The notes: generated by a model from the sequence alone, not told the origin. 64,000 nt of DNA from Rs1 sp029027825 (GCA_029027825.1 CP093399.1:1736001-1800000), one strand, 5' to 3'. Shown: positions 33,982 to 43,691, counted from the first letter of the stretch. Translations and numbers: made by a program.

Positions 33982-35565
33982 TTAAGCTTGGCTTTTAAGG
34001 TACTCTTCATAGCCACCTTTGAAATCAGTAATTCCCTGATCAGTGATCTCTAAGATCCTGGTCGCCAAAGAGGAGACAAACTCGCGGTCGTGACTGACAA
34101 AGATCAAAGTGCCTTTGTAGTTGTCCAACGCTAAGTTCAGTGACTCTATGGATTCCATATCTAAGTGGTTAGTTGGCTCATCCATTAATAGTACATTGTT
34201 TTTCGCCAACATTAGCTTGCCGAACAACATGCGCCCCTGCTCACCACCTGAAATAACTTTGACTGACTTGTGAATGTCTTTTTGAGAGAACAACAAGCGA
34301 CCTAGTGTGCCCCGAATGACTTGTTCATCATCCCCTTCCTGGCTCCACTGTCCCATCCAATCTAGTAGTACTTTATCTTCTTCAAAATCCGCGGCATGGT
34401 CTTGGGCATAGTAACCTATACTGGCATTTTCCGACCATTTTATAGTGCCCGAGCTAGGTTCTACATCACCTTGCAGGCAGCGTAACAGCGTGGTTTTGCC
34501 GATGCCGTTAGGTCCGATAATCGCTACCCTCTCTCCGACTTCAATCATTAGATTAAGTTTTTCAAACAAGGTTGTAGCATAGCTTTTACTCAAGCCTTCT
34601 ATTTCTATCGCCAAGCGGTGCAGCTTTTTCTCTTGCTCAAAACGGATAAAGGGATTCTGACGGCTGGAAGGTTTAATTTCAGCCAATTCAATCTTATCTA
34701 TTTGCTTGGCTCGCGAGGTTGCCTGTTTGGACTTAGAGGCATTCGCCGAGAAGCGACTGACAAACGCTTTTAGCTCTGATATCTGCGCTTTCTTTTTCGC
34801 GTTGTTGGTCTGTAATTGCTCTTGAATCATGGTCGATGCAGTCATGTATTCATCGTAATTGCCCGGATATACGCGTAGCTCACCGTAATCTAAATCGGCC
34901 ATATGCGTGCAGACACTGTTTAGAAAGTGTCTATCGTGCGAGATGATGATCATAGTGCAATTGCGTTCATTCAAGACACTTTCCAACCAGCGGATAGTAT
35001 TGATATCCAAGTTGTTGGTCGGCTCATCCAATAACATGATATCCGGATTAGAAAACAACACTTGCGCCAACAGCACTCGCAGCTTCCAACCGGGGGCCAC
35101 TTCACTCATCAAACCAAAGTGTTGCTCTATCGGAATACCGACACCTAGCAATAATTCACCGGCTCTCGACTCGGCAGTATAGCCATCAAGCTCGGCAAAT
35201 TCACCCTCAAGATCCGCGGCGCGCAAGCCATCTGCTTCGCTCATGTCCGGGTTCGCATAGATGGCGTCCCGCTCTTCTTTGACCGTCCAAAGTTCGCCGT
35301 GCCCCATGATGACGGTGTCAATCACGGTGTTTTCCTCAAAGGCAAACTGGTCTTGCTTTAGTTTACCGATACGCTCTGTGGGGTCCGTTGTAACGTTACC
35401 TGATGAAGGTTCTAAATCCCCACCAAATATTTTCATTAACGTGGACTTCCCACAACCATTAGCACCAATTAAGCCATAGCGATTACCATCGCCAAATTTA
35501 ACAGATACATTTTCGAAGAGTGGTTTTGCACCAAATTGGATACTAAGATTTGAGGATACGAGCAA
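33982..35565 (-). CDS. ybiT: ABC-F family ATPase YbiT
   Basis: 527 residues, two ATP-binding domains on one chain and no membrane segment. First Walker A GANGCGKST at about 34-42; degenerate first signature (MSEVAPGWKLR, normal for YbiT); Walker B IMLLDEPTNN; linker with NAKKKAQISELKAFVSRFSA; second Walker A GPNGIGKTT, signature SGGEQGR and VLLMDEPTNHLD. Sequence and length match E. coli YbiT closely (MLVSSN..MQFG, GHGELW, KWSENASIGYYAQDH). ABC-F proteins act on translating ribosomes at the E site; the specific function of YbiT is not settled. Confidence 0.95.
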   Translation of the reverse strand: MLVSSNLSIQFGAKPLFENVSVKFGDGNRYGLIGANGCGKSTLMKIFGGDLEPSSGNVTTDPTERIGKLKQDQFAFEENTVIDTVIMGHGELWTVKEERDAIYANPDMSEADGLRAADLEGEFAELDGYTAESRAGELLLGVGIPIEQHFGLMSEVAPGWKLRVLLAQVLFSNPDIMLLDEPTNNLDINTIRWLESVLNERNCTMIIISHDRHFLNSVCTHMADLDYGELRVYPGNYDEYMTASTMIQEQLQTNNAKKKAQISELKAFVSRFSANASKSKQATSRAKQIDKIELAEIKPSSRQNPFIRFEQEKKLHRLAIEIEGLSKSYATTLFEKLNLMIEVGERVAIIGPNGIGKTTLLRCLQGDVEPSSGTIKWSENASIGYYAQDHAADFEEDKVLLDWMGQWSQEGDDEQVIRGTLGRLLFSQKDIHKSVKVISGGEQGRMLFGKLMLAKNNVLLMDEPTNHLDMESIESLNLALDNYKGTLIFVSHDREFVSSLATRILEITDQGITDFKGGYEEYLKSQA

Positions 35566-35793
35566 AGGAATATACCGAATTTAATTGAAGGGTAGCGCAG
35601 CGCTTTTTAATTTAAAACTATCTTTAAAATTCAAGCACGCAACAAAAAGCAGCGCAGTATAACACCGATTAAAAATAGTACCTATTGCTTATAAAATTTT
35701 CGTTACGGTAATTGGTCTATTTATAGATTAGTTGACGTTTATAACCCATCATCTGTGGCTCTAAGCAATTCAATATAACTTGAGGAGGAATGT

Positions 35794-35858
35794 GAGGCCT
35801 CTGCATAACTTACCCAGAGGGTATGATAACTGTGCTCGCAATATTATGCAGAGGTCTC
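35794..35858 (+). repeat. Family-2 MITE, 65-bp copy
   Basis: GAGGCCTCTGCATAAC at the left pairs with TTATGCAGAGGTCTC at the right. The interior keeps only TTACCCAGAGGGTATGATAA-CTGTGCTCG. Flanks AATGT and AGTGT differ at one base, compatible with an eroded 5-bp duplication. The rest of 35566-35908 shows no gene. Confidence 0.75.
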
Positions 35859-35908
35859 AGTGTAGAAGGTAATACATGATGTAACTGGTGTGGCTGGGCA
35901 TGTTAAGT

Positions 35909-36883
35909 CTATTTTAGAGACTCTCTCCTATTTCCTAGCTCCTCTGTGCTCTCAACTTGCAGCTTCTTGTTACTTTTTTTCCTAAATTTAAAATTTGCAC
36001 AGACAACGCCGGTCGTAATAATTAACATGGCGATGACTGTTTCAATTTCTACCGTTTCTTTTAAGATGATAAAAGCCAAAACTGAGACTAACACTGGAGT
36101 TAAAGCCCCCCAACACACTGAAAGCTCTGCCCCTAATTCATTGATAGCATGACCGTAAGTCACCACAGATATTAAACCACAAAAAATACCCATGATAATA
36201 AGCTGAGGTACGATTTGCGCCCACGGGGTAGCGGCAAGATTAGTTTCGAAAAAACCGAACGGCAAAGATAATAATAAACCAATGGCAGCGACACTATTAA
36301 GCACTGCTGCTAACTCAAGTCCTGACAGTTTAGCGACTTTTATACTTACGGTATAAACGGCCCAACAAGAAGCAGCTAGTATGTAAAACACTGCCCCTAG
36401 GTAACTATTTTCAGCACCCGAGTCTAAATTTGCCGATACTAAAATGCTGATTCCGACTAGCACTATACTAAGCCCGACCAATCGTCTTTTTGATAACTTC
36501 TCTTTATAAAACAAAATTGCCATCAAAGTAACGAATACCGGAGCAACTCCTGGAACCAACAAACTACCTACCACAGCTTTTACATGGCCGGAGGCAATCA
36601 CCGATAATAAGTAAAACGGTAACCCCGCTCCTACACTTATCCCAATAAGATAGCGCTTTTTAGCTTTAAATATATTTCGTCTGGATCTATACAGTACCGG
36701 CAGTAGTACCAAGGCTGGCAATAAGAATCTCAATAGCGCCATATCAAAACTGGTTAAGCTAGATTGAGCACCACTACGCAGCGCTACAAAATACGATGAC
36801 CAGATTAATAAAGTAGTAACTAAGGCTAGCACTCCTGAATTTATTGACGCTAAACCCATCCTTTGCATCGCTGTTTGAAACAT
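35909..36883 (-). CDS. EamA-type DMT-superfamily exporter
   Basis: 324 residues with ten predicted membrane segments in two EamA halves (about 15-145 and 155-300). LIWSSYFVALRSGAQ at the start, FDMALLRFLLPALVLLP and GLISVVTYGHAINELGAELS later are typical. AGAGGT lies 4 bases before the ATG. It is divergent from an Lrp/AsnC regulator 134 bp away, an arrangement common for amino-acid or metabolite exporters controlled by that regulator. Substrate unknown. Confidence 0.88.
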   Translation of the reverse strand: MFQTAMQRMGLASINSGVLALVTTLLIWSSYFVALRSGAQSSLTSFDMALLRFLLPALVLLPVLYRSRRNIFKAKKRYLIGISVGAGLPFYLLSVIASGHVKAVVGSLLVPGVAPVFVTLMAILFYKEKLSKRRLVGLSIVLVGISILVSANLDSGAENSYLGAVFYILAASCWAVYTVSIKVAKLSGLELAAVLNSVAAIGLLLSLPFGFFETNLAATPWAQIVPQLIIMGIFCGLISVVTYGHAINELGAELSVCWGALTPVLVSVLAFIILKETVEIETVIAMLIITTGVVCANFKFRKKSNKKLQVESTEELGNRRESLK

Positions 36884-37031
36884 CTACACCTCTTAAAAAC
36901 ACATAATAAGCATTAATTTATGGCGCTATTATGCAGAATATTAAGCGCATTTTTCGGCCTTTATTGATTACAATTACCTTAGTAATTGGCTTATAATAGC
37001 TTTTTATATATATTTATTGGTGGTTTATAGT

Positions 37032-37487
37032 ATGGACAGAATTGATCGCAGCATTTTGGAGCGCCTGCAAAAAAATGGTCGCTTAAGCACTGCAGAAATA
37101 GCAGACAGCGTTAATCTATCCCCTTCTCCTTGCGCTAGGCGAATAAAGCGCTTGGAACAAGATAAGATTATCATTGGCTACCAAGCAAAAATATCCAGAA
37201 ATTCGGTTAACTTAGGAATGACGGTCTTTGTCCATGTGAATTTAAACAGCCATCAAGAAACAGATTTGGAGTATTTTGAAAAAATAATTACTGGTTTGCC
37301 GCAAGTCATCAATGGCCATGTAGTCTCAGGGCAATATGATTACTTATTAGAAGTTGTTTGTAGTAACTTAATTGCCTACGAAGGTTTTATGCGTCAACTG
37401 CGTATCATTCCGATGGTAAAAGATATTAATTCAAACTTTACTATTCGTACCTTTAAAGAACAGACCGCATTACCTATATCCGGTTAA
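37032..37487 (+). CDS. Lrp/AsnC-family transcriptional regulator
   Basis: 151 residues from the ATG at 37032, which has GGTGG 8 bases upstream; an in-frame TTG at 37017 is unlikely. N-terminal HTH (MDRIDRSILERLQKNGRLST, AEIADSVNLSPSPCARRIKR) and C-terminal RAM ligand-binding domain (TVFVHVNLNSH, VINGHVVSGQYDYLLEVVC). It lies between two EamA exporters, one divergent and one convergent, and is the likely regulator of at least the divergent gene, responding to an amino acid. Confidence 0.92.
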   Translation: MDRIDRSILERLQKNGRLSTAEIADSVNLSPSPCARRIKRLEQDKIIIGYQAKISRNSVNLGMTVFVHVNLNSHQETDLEYFEKIITGLPQVINGHVVSGQYDYLLEVVCSNLIAYEGFMRQLRIIPMVKDINSNFTIRTFKEQTALPISG

Positions 37488-37540
37488 GAGTCTACCCAGC
37501 AGAGCGCGGATAACGGGTAGCGGGCTTTTACCCTACCCTA

Positions 37541-38518
37541 CTACTCTTTATAGGTTTTTTCAGGCTTTGCTTCAAGCGATTTAAGCTTCAGCTTGGTAAA
37601 TACAGGTATTAATTGCACTATTAATACCGAGCTAACCACCAAAAATATTCCGAATAAGCCCAAACTATTGATGGGGTTACTTATAATAATTGTTGGCCAC
37701 CAGCCTAGGGATACGACAATAGCTGTGATGCTGAAGCTAAAAATAGGGGTTAATGCTACCGTTGCCCCCACTTGAGCCGTTGGCCAATACTTCATTGCTT
37801 GCCCAAAACAGCCATATGCGATTAGCGTATTTATTGCGCAATAAAATGCGATACTCCATTGATTCAAATTCATGTTACTAAAATGATTTAAATCACTAAA
37901 TGGCAGGATAAGAAACAAGCCCGAACCATAGATGTATAAAAGCACATTACCTGGTGATAGCTTAGCGATCAGTGATTTTTGTATCAGCGCATAACATGTC
38001 CAAGATATTGCAGAAAATTGCACCAACAAAACTCCCACCCAAATATTACTGTTAGCACTGTTTGATATACCTAGATATGGATGAAAGAACAGCATCATTC
38101 CAAGGCCTAAAGTAGCAAAGCAAGCCATTTGAAAGGCGCTCAATCGCTCTTTAAAAAAAATCATCCCGCCAAATGCTAAAAAGAAAGGAGCAGTTTGAAA
38201 ATTCAATTGGGCGGGCCCGGGCTCCAGATAATCTAAGCAATAGACAAAAGAGATATAATTCATCAGTGAAAACACCGCTGCTACGGTCAGTTTAAACCAG
38301 TCTTTCATGACCAGTCGTCTGAATTGAGGCAAATTCCCGGAAATTTTCTGTAAAACTAGGCTGACGAAAAAAGCGACGAAGAACCTAAACCAAGTCAAAG
38401 TAACGGGATCAATAAAGCCTGCAGATAGCTTCAGCGCTACCGGTAACATCCCCCAGGAAAGCACTGCTGTGATTGAAAAAATCAAACCAAGTTTAAAATT
38501 ATAGGTTGTGTCGTTCAT
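37541..38518 (-). CDS. EamA-type DMT-superfamily transporter
   Basis: 325 residues, ten hydrophobic segments in two EamA repeats: LIFSITAVLSWGMLPVALKL, FRFFVAFFVSLVLQ, CLDYLEPGPAQLNFQTAPFF, and in the second half WTCYALIQKSL and YGCFGQAMKYWPTAQVGATV. The conserved AQ...TAPFF and E-R-L (FFKERLS) positions agree with RarD/EamA-type exporters. Only distantly like the neighbour at 35909. Its stop faces the Lrp gene. Substrate unknown. Confidence 0.88.
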   Translation of the reverse strand: MNDTTYNFKLGLIFSITAVLSWGMLPVALKLSAGFIDPVTLTWFRFFVAFFVSLVLQKISGNLPQFRRLVMKDWFKLTVAAVFSLMNYISFVYCLDYLEPGPAQLNFQTAPFFLAFGGMIFFKERLSAFQMACFATLGLGMMLFFHPYLGISNSANSNIWVGVLLVQFSAISWTCYALIQKSLIAKLSPGNVLLYIYGSGLFLILPFSDLNHFSNMNLNQWSIAFYCAINTLIAYGCFGQAMKYWPTAQVGATVALTPIFSFSITAIVVSLGWWPTIIISNPINSLGLFGIFLVVSSVLIVQLIPVFTKLKLKSLEAKPEKTYKE

Positions 38519-38544
38519 AAATTATTGCACTTTTATTGTTTATT

Positions 38545-38747
38545 GAAACCTTTGCATAACGTTGTCAGCATAAGTAATACAAGGAAAAAACCGGCGAGAT
38601 AGCGGAGTTAGTCTGCCTCTCACTTTGGGCACAGTGCGCCCTTCTTTATGGGTATTACTGGCATAAGTGAGCATATTGAGCTGGTTTTTAGCGCCGTATT
38701 ACCGAGCGCAGTTATCATACCCTCTGGGTAAGTTATGCAAAGGTCTC
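38545..38747 (+). repeat. Family-2 MITE, 203-bp copy with target duplication
   Basis: Bounded by GAAACCTTTGCATAACGTTG and, at the right, AGTTATGCAAAGGTCTC. The exact 5-bp direct repeat TTATT flanks it (38540-38544 and 38748-38752). A family-1 half element begins immediately to the right. Confidence 0.8.
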
Positions 38748-38752
38748 TTATT

Positions 38753-38876
38753 ATCGAATATTTGTTTAGCGAATGTAGGAGGCAGCCTAGCTTGCAGTAA
38801 AGATTTTTTAATTCCACTGTAGAAACGACATCTTACACTCTGTATGCACTTTGAGGTCACGGATTCTGGTTAAACA
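38753..38876 (-). repeat. Family-1 MITE, half copy
   Basis: TTTGTTTAGCGAATGTAGGA through TCTTACACTCTGTATGCACT to GAGGTCACGGATTCTGG matches the right ~115 bp of the long family-1 copy. The left half is missing; the family-2 element ends right beside it, so the latter may have replaced or split it. 38877-38963 shows nothing else. Confidence 0.7.
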
Positions 38877-38963
38877 ATAGCTTGCATTAGTTTCGCTATA
38901 TAATCTAATGTATATTAAAGGTAATCACTATTCACTTATCGCATATCAGCGCGGGGCTTTCTA

Positions 38964-39887
38964 TTGCAATCATTATCACACGTCGATTTTAAATTATTAC
39001 TTTGCTTAAATGCATTACTGGCGCACAACAATGTTAGCCGTGCAGCTGATGAAATGAATATGAGCCAACCAGCCATGAGCAGAGCTTTAGCTAAATTAAG
39101 GCTGCTTTTTAATGACCAATTATTTGTCAGAACAAGCCACGGTATGGAGCCAACAACTAGGGCCGTCTCGTTATTGCAGCCGTTACAAGGCACCCTTGAC
39201 CAATTGAACCGTTTATTGATCAGTGAGAATTTTTCTCCACTTTTGTGCCAGCGTACTTTCAAAATTCATATGAGCAGCTATTCTTCCCAAGCGCATATTT
39301 CAAACTTAGCAAAACTGTTCTATCAGCAGGCACCGAATGCCCAGTTAGAGATTATCGACATTAAGGGAAAATCCTTGCAACAGCAAAGTTCACAAGTGAT
39401 CGACTTAGCCCTGGGCAGCCAAATGACGCATGTGCCTGATTACTTTCATCAGCTATATTTAGGGGAGGAAGAAATGCAGTGCTTTATGCGGGCGGATCAC
39501 CCTTTAGCCGATCAAGATTTAACCTTAGATAAATTCCTAGACTATCCGCATGTCGTTGTGTCTCTAGGTGGAGGGCCAAGCATGCCAATTGAGAACCAGT
39601 TGAATACTATCGGTAAATCAAGGAAAGTTGGTTTTCGCTCCCCCCATTACCTTAACGCACTGGAAGTAATAAGCAGCACTCAAATGCTATTTAATACTTC
39701 TCCTATTGTCCCACTGCGCTTTCAAAAGCAATTTAACCTGATCGGTAAAAAACTCCCTTTCGATCATCCCCCCTCAAGGTACTATCTGAACTGGCCGCCA
39801 ACTCTTCATAAAGACCCTGCACACATTTGGCTGAGAAACCTTTGCAGTACTGTTATTAAAAATAATATGCTGTTAGCAAAGCCTTAG
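38964..39887 (+). CDS. LysR-family transcriptional regulator
   Basis: 307 residues. N-terminal winged HTH (FKLLLCLNALLAHNNVSRAA, DEMNMSQPAMSRALAKLRLL, FVRTSHGMEPT) and a C-terminal effector domain (FKIHMSSYSSQAHISNLAKL, IDLALGSQMTHVPDY). It begins with TTG, supported by the family-typical VDFKLLL shortly after and a GGGG 7-8 bases before. The conserved Ser-Gln-Pro-Ala motif of LysR is present. The neighbouring DTW gene is convergent and the upstream region is repeat DNA, so the target is unknown. Confidence 0.88.
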   Translation: MQSLSHVDFKLLLCLNALLAHNNVSRAADEMNMSQPAMSRALAKLRLLFNDQLFVRTSHGMEPTTRAVSLLQPLQGTLDQLNRLLISENFSPLLCQRTFKIHMSSYSSQAHISNLAKLFYQQAPNAQLEIIDIKGKSLQQQSSQVIDLALGSQMTHVPDYFHQLYLGEEEMQCFMRADHPLADQDLTLDKFLDYPHVVVSLGGGPSMPIENQLNTIGKSRKVGFRSPHYLNALEVISSTQMLFNTSPIVPLRFQKQFNLIGKKLPFDHPPSRYYLNWPPTLHKDPAHIWLRNLCSTVIKNNMLLAKP

Positions 39888-39949
39888 CGGTTTTGTTTTA
39901 GCAGAAAGAGGGATTAAAAACTTGGCTGCTATAGCCAACATTACGGCGC

Positions 39950-40519
39950 TTATACTGAGCTTTTTTCTAATAAAAATTCTGTATATAAACGTTCAATTGC
40001 CGCTGCGCTATCGAGGTAATTCAAATAATTAAGCATTTCCATAGCAATTTCAGCGGTACACAAACCAGTGTTCTTTTGATTACGTCTTAAATGGTAGCGA
40101 GATATTGTTGCTGTGATTAAGTGCAGCTTCGGTGTGTTTTTCAAATAAATACTTTTGTTGTATATTTTGCGCGCCTCTTGCCATGTTCCATCGAGTAAAA
40201 TTATATGTTCGAGGCTATTAAGCTCGAAAGGTTGCTCTTCAATATGCTGCACCGAGGACCTGTCTTTGGCGTTACAATCCGTTATTGAACGGCACTGCTT
40301 GGATATCTTTTTAACCACTGCATCAGAACTTGGATATAAAAGAACGACTTTGTTACTGGCAAGAGCTGCTAATAAACCAGCGTGTGGGGAGCATCTTTTC
40401 CATTCTACTACTTGAGCGCTACAATTTTCATCCTCTGTAAACGCAGCTATTATTAGCTTTCCTGTATTTGATTCTTTACTCATTTCTCTTGTATGCGTCA
40501 ATAACCACAGTTTAAGCAT
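39950..40519 (-). CDS. DTW-domain tRNA-uridine aminocarboxypropyltransferase-like protein
   Basis: DTW proteins such as E. coli TapT attach the aminocarboxypropyl group of SAM to tRNA uridine (acp3U). The 189 residues contain the family core: SNTGKLI near 17-23, the DTW-equivalent DGTWQEARKIY at about 109-119, YHLRRNQKNTGLCTAEIAME near 140-160. Compared with TapT (232 residues) the N-terminal cysteine-rich, zinc-binding segment is absent; the protein starts at the level of the first strand (LKLWLLTHTREM), as in the short DTW subfamily. Convergent with the LysR gene. Confidence 0.85.
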   Translation of the reverse strand: MLKLWLLTHTREMSKESNTGKLIIAAFTEDENCSAQVVEWKRCSPHAGLLAALASNKVVLLYPSSDAVVKKISKQCRSITDCNAKDRSSVQHIEEQPFELNSLEHIILLDGTWQEARKIYNKSIYLKNTPKLHLITATISRYHLRRNQKNTGLCTAEIAMEMLNYLNYLDSAAAIERLYTEFLLEKSSV

Positions 40520-40618
40520 TTACTTTTTCGGCCTATAAATAACAATATTTTATTGGGTTTATTGCAGCGCTGGATTACTAAATCTTCTTAAGGGTCATTG
40601 TAAAGATAACAAATACCA

Positions 40619-40714
40619 CTAGCGTACAGCGAAGTTCTTGGTTAAGGAAATTGCTGGCCTGCTGATGGTTTGACTAAAGCCGTTAACACAGAGTACCAAT
40701 TTCTCTGTATGCCT
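40619..40714 (-). pseudogene. C-terminal gene relic A (unidentified family)
   Basis: Minus-strand codons RHTEKLVLCVNGFSQTISRP and AISLTKNFAVR, then TAG at 40619-40621. It aligns with relic B at 47341 at both DNA and protein level (TEKLV, VNGFSQT, PA, R-stop). No upstream frame survives. It lies just beyond the stop of the Gfo/Idh/MocA gene. Family unknown. Confidence 0.45.
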
Positions 40715-40719
40715 TTAAA

Positions 40720-41784
40720 CTAGGTGGTGTAAAATTCAGACAAATCCACGTTAACTCTTTTGCCCTGCACACTACTTTGCAGGGCAAGCTCTATCACTTT
40801 AATCACTCTAGCCCCTTCTAATGCACTCACGGGAGTTTTAGCATTAGATTTAATAGCTAATGCTAGCTTTGCGTAATATTGCGAGTAACAACCAGCTAGC
40901 GTTTCAATCTTGATAGTCTCTTGCTCTTCTGTATCAGGATCAACTAAATACTTAATACCATAATTTACTGGTGGCTCAATACCGAAAGCAGGAGCTGTTA
41001 AAGCTACGCCATCACGCAATTGTTGCTCTTGAGGGTCCAACCCGTATTTTAGATAATTGCCTTGCTCTCCCTGCAACTGAAACCTTAAATTTGGCGATGC
41101 AGAAAACGGACTGGATTTAAGTACAACTTCCATATTGTCATAATGCAGCATCACCTGAAAATAATCAGTTACACTTGAGTTTTCTCGCAAATTCGTACAA
41201 TTCGCGGTTAAAGCTTGGGGAGCGCCAAATAAATGTAGCACTTGATCAATTAAATGGGACCCTAAATCATAGAAGATCCCTGTCGCCTCACCTTCCTGCT
41301 CACGCCATCGACTTCGAACCACTGGCCTAAATCGATCAAAATTACTATTAAAGACCTTAATTTTACCAAGCTTGCCAGTTTGAATAATTTTTTGGACCGT
41401 TAAAAAATCCCCATCCCAACGTCTATTATGATATACCGATAAAACTAACGACTTTTGTTGAGCTAATTCTGCAAGTTTTAAAGCCTGCTCACTAGATGCT
41501 GTCATCGGCTTTTCAATTAAAACATGCTTGCCTGACTCTAAGGCAAATTTAGCTAACGGATAATGAGTGTGATTTGGTGAGGTGATAATAATTAGATCTG
41601 CATTTGACTCTGCAATCATCTGCTCAGAGTGTTGATACACTTCAATATCGGTAAATGAATTGCGAACTGCCTCTAATTGGCTAGTACTTATAGCAATCAG
41701 AGAAAAATAGGGAGAATGTAAAACAAAGGGAATATGAAAAACGGTTGCAGACAATCCGAAACCAACGACAGCGACCTTTATCAA
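40720..41784 (-). CDS. Gfo/Idh/MocA-family oxidoreductase (YdgJ-like)
   Basis: 354-residue NAD(P)-dependent dehydrogenase. N-terminal Rossmann fold VAVVGFGLSATVFHIPFV, then the catalytic/NAD motif EKPMTAS at about 90-96 with Lys, SVYHNRRWDGDFLT, FDRFRPVVRSRWREQ and the C-terminal-domain FYDLGSHLIDQVLHLFG with the catalytic His. Overall sequence follows E. coli YdgJ (scyllo-inositol-type dehydrogenase family) very closely, including KYGLDPQEQQL. The physiological substrate is not certain; cyclitols or sugar derivatives are plausible. Confidence 0.9.
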   Translation of the reverse strand: MIKVAVVGFGLSATVFHIPFVLHSPYFSLIAISTSQLEAVRNSFTDIEVYQHSEQMIAESNADLIIITSPNHTHYPLAKFALESGKHVLIEKPMTASSEQALKLAELAQQKSLVLSVYHNRRWDGDFLTVQKIIQTGKLGKIKVFNSNFDRFRPVVRSRWREQEGEATGIFYDLGSHLIDQVLHLFGAPQALTANCTNLRENSSVTDYFQVMLHYDNMEVVLKSSPFSASPNLRFQLQGEQGNYLKYGLDPQEQQLRDGVALTAPAFGIEPPVNYGIKYLVDPDTEEQETIKIETLAGCYSQYYAKLALAIKSNAKTPVSALEGARVIKVIELALQSSVQGKRVNVDLSEFYTT

Positions 41785-42085
41785 AGTTATTACCTTATTT
41801 TATGTATTTGAGTTCATTAAAGTCTGTAGCCTGATTATCGCTCAATAACTTTAAATTGAAGTACGACAATTCCTTTAAAAAAAATAACAACCAAATAAGT
41901 GATGCGAACATTAGGCTCTAATATTACTGATAATTACTTAAAACGACAACCCGCTAAGCAGACCAAAAAACCTAAATGTGTCTCATTTATAAGACGAAAG
42001 CTTCGCTGGCTCTGGCTTTGCCCATTATTTAAACAACCGTTTAATACTGCAAATAGATCAACTTAGTGATGAATTATCACGCTAA

Positions 42086-42253
42086 GAGACCTCTGTATTA
42101 ACGCCTTGGCTCGGTAATCCGGTGTTAAAAACCGGTTCAGCATGCGCATTTACACCCGTACTACCCATAAAGTAGAGCACACTGACTCAGCTATCTCGCC
42201 GTTTTTTGCCTTGCCTTGTCTTGTTTTAGCTCGCAACGTTATGCAGAGATCTA
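42086..42253 (+). repeat. Family-2 MITE, 168-bp copy
   Basis: GAGACCTCTGTATTAACG at the left and CGTTATGCAGAGATCTA at the right bound it; the inside matches the 201-bp copy at 46978 (CGGTAATC, CATTTACACCCGTA, TACCCATA, GCGTT). No target duplication is visible. 41785-42085 shows no gene. Confidence 0.7.
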
Positions 42254-42268
42254 TTTATATCTATAATA

Positions 42269-43525
42269 TCAATTGATACAGTCAATTTTCCAATCGTGAT
42301 TGTTGAAATTAGCCACGTAGATAAAAGGCAGATTCAATTGCACTTTGCCATTGATAATGGCATTAGTGTAGCGGCAAATTTCATCACCGTCTTCAGCCAA
42401 AATTCGCCACTCTTGCATACCTGATTCTTTTTTCGCTGTTACCTCTAACTGATGATAACTACAGTTGCTGCCTATATGAAATTCGAAAGGTAACCAGCGG
42501 ATCGGGGCGTGTGCTGGATAAGGGACAGCATCATGGAATTTAAAAATATCATCGTGACACAATAGACTTTGTTTAACGGTAGGCCAGAGTGTCTCTTTTA
42601 AAAAATACTGATCAATAAAATGATCTGATTCTTGATAGGCTTTACAATATTCAAGCATAAGAGGCTGGATATTGGGTAAAAATCCTCTTGCCCCGCCCCA
42701 CATTCCAGCGAGTAACAATTCTGTATGGGTAAAGTAATCACGCATGTGATGAAACCAATATTTTGAAGCTAGCCATGCAGATACCGCCGCTTGATCCTTT
42801 TCGGACAAAAGTGAATCAGCATCGCGTATCAAATAAAAATCAACGTTTGGATCATCTAGTACCAAAAATCGCCACATCAGCGGGTGAATTTCAGATGTAT
42901 GGCTGTTCTTCAATATTATTTGTGCGCCGTATGATTGCAGCCGAGTAATTACATGCTGGGGAACGTCTTGTGCAACATAAAATCGACAGACCCAGTCAGG
43001 ATAGAGCTCCTTAGCTGTCTGGACATTTATTACCGCTGATTCACAATACTTTGGCAAGCTTCCAAACAGTGAAAATGATATTATATTGCGCTTTTTTTGC
43101 TCTGTTTGAAAGAGTGGCCGATCATCGTCGACAGGGTAAACAGTCTTGGCCTTTTGACAGGAATATTGATCAGCTTTGCGTAGAGAAGAGCAGCCATACC
43201 TCTGCAATTCTTGATCTTTCTCCAGCCAGCCACAAACTTCAGCTAATCCATCTAGCCAAGTGCTACTGGCTTGCTGCTGCTGCGCACTATCGGCATGGAA
43301 TATGATTTTATATTGGTAGTAAGCAGCTTGATATTGTTTATCTCGGAGCAGACAAAAAGCTAAATCCGAAATAACTAGCATATGGTTAGGTACTATTTTG
43401 AGAGCCGATTGAGCATGTTTAATCGCTGTTTTATATTGCTTTAACGCAGTGCTGTTTTTGAATTTAGTGGCGAGCACTTCAAATTTTTTTGACTTTTTAT
43501 GTGAGCTAACCTTTTTTATAGACAC
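42269..43525 (-). CDS. TPR protein with a glycosyltransferase-like domain
   Basis: 418 residues in two parts. Residues about 15-120 are tetratricopeptide-like helices (YKTAIKHAQSALKIVPNHML, LAFCLLRDKQYQAAYYQYKI). From about 145 on, the sequence (RNIISFSLFGSLPKYCESAV, CRFYVAQDVPQHVITRLQS, FYLIRDADSLLSEKDQAAV) has a DxD-like RDAD motif and a layout seen in bacterial proteins of unknown function related to GT-A glycosyltransferases, followed by the conserved MRDYFTHTELLLAGMWGG. A role in modifying a surface glycan is possible but unproven. No neighbouring polysaccharide genes. Confidence 0.65.
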   Translation of the reverse strand: MSIKKVSSHKKSKKFEVLATKFKNSTALKQYKTAIKHAQSALKIVPNHMLVISDLAFCLLRDKQYQAAYYQYKIIFHADSAQQQQASSTWLDGLAEVCGWLEKDQELQRYGCSSLRKADQYSCQKAKTVYPVDDDRPLFQTEQKKRNIISFSLFGSLPKYCESAVINVQTAKELYPDWVCRFYVAQDVPQHVITRLQSYGAQIILKNSHTSEIHPLMWRFLVLDDPNVDFYLIRDADSLLSEKDQAAVSAWLASKYWFHHMRDYFTHTELLLAGMWGGARGFLPNIQPLMLEYCKAYQESDHFIDQYFLKETLWPTVKQSLLCHDDIFKFHDAVPYPAHAPIRWLPFEFHIGSNCSYHQLEVTAKKESGMQEWRILAEDGDEICRYTNAIINGKVQLNLPFIYVANFNNHDWKIDCIN

Positions 43526-43691
43526 TAATTAACATCCTCCATGATGAATAATTAGTTAATTCTGGCAAAGCTGGCGGTAAAAAGATAGGAAATTTAAAAC
43601 AACAACTGATTAAGCTCAACAGCTAGCAGCTACGGCCAAACAATATCACTACCAGCTAGAGGTCTCAGCTATTAACTTTAATCATAAGCGA

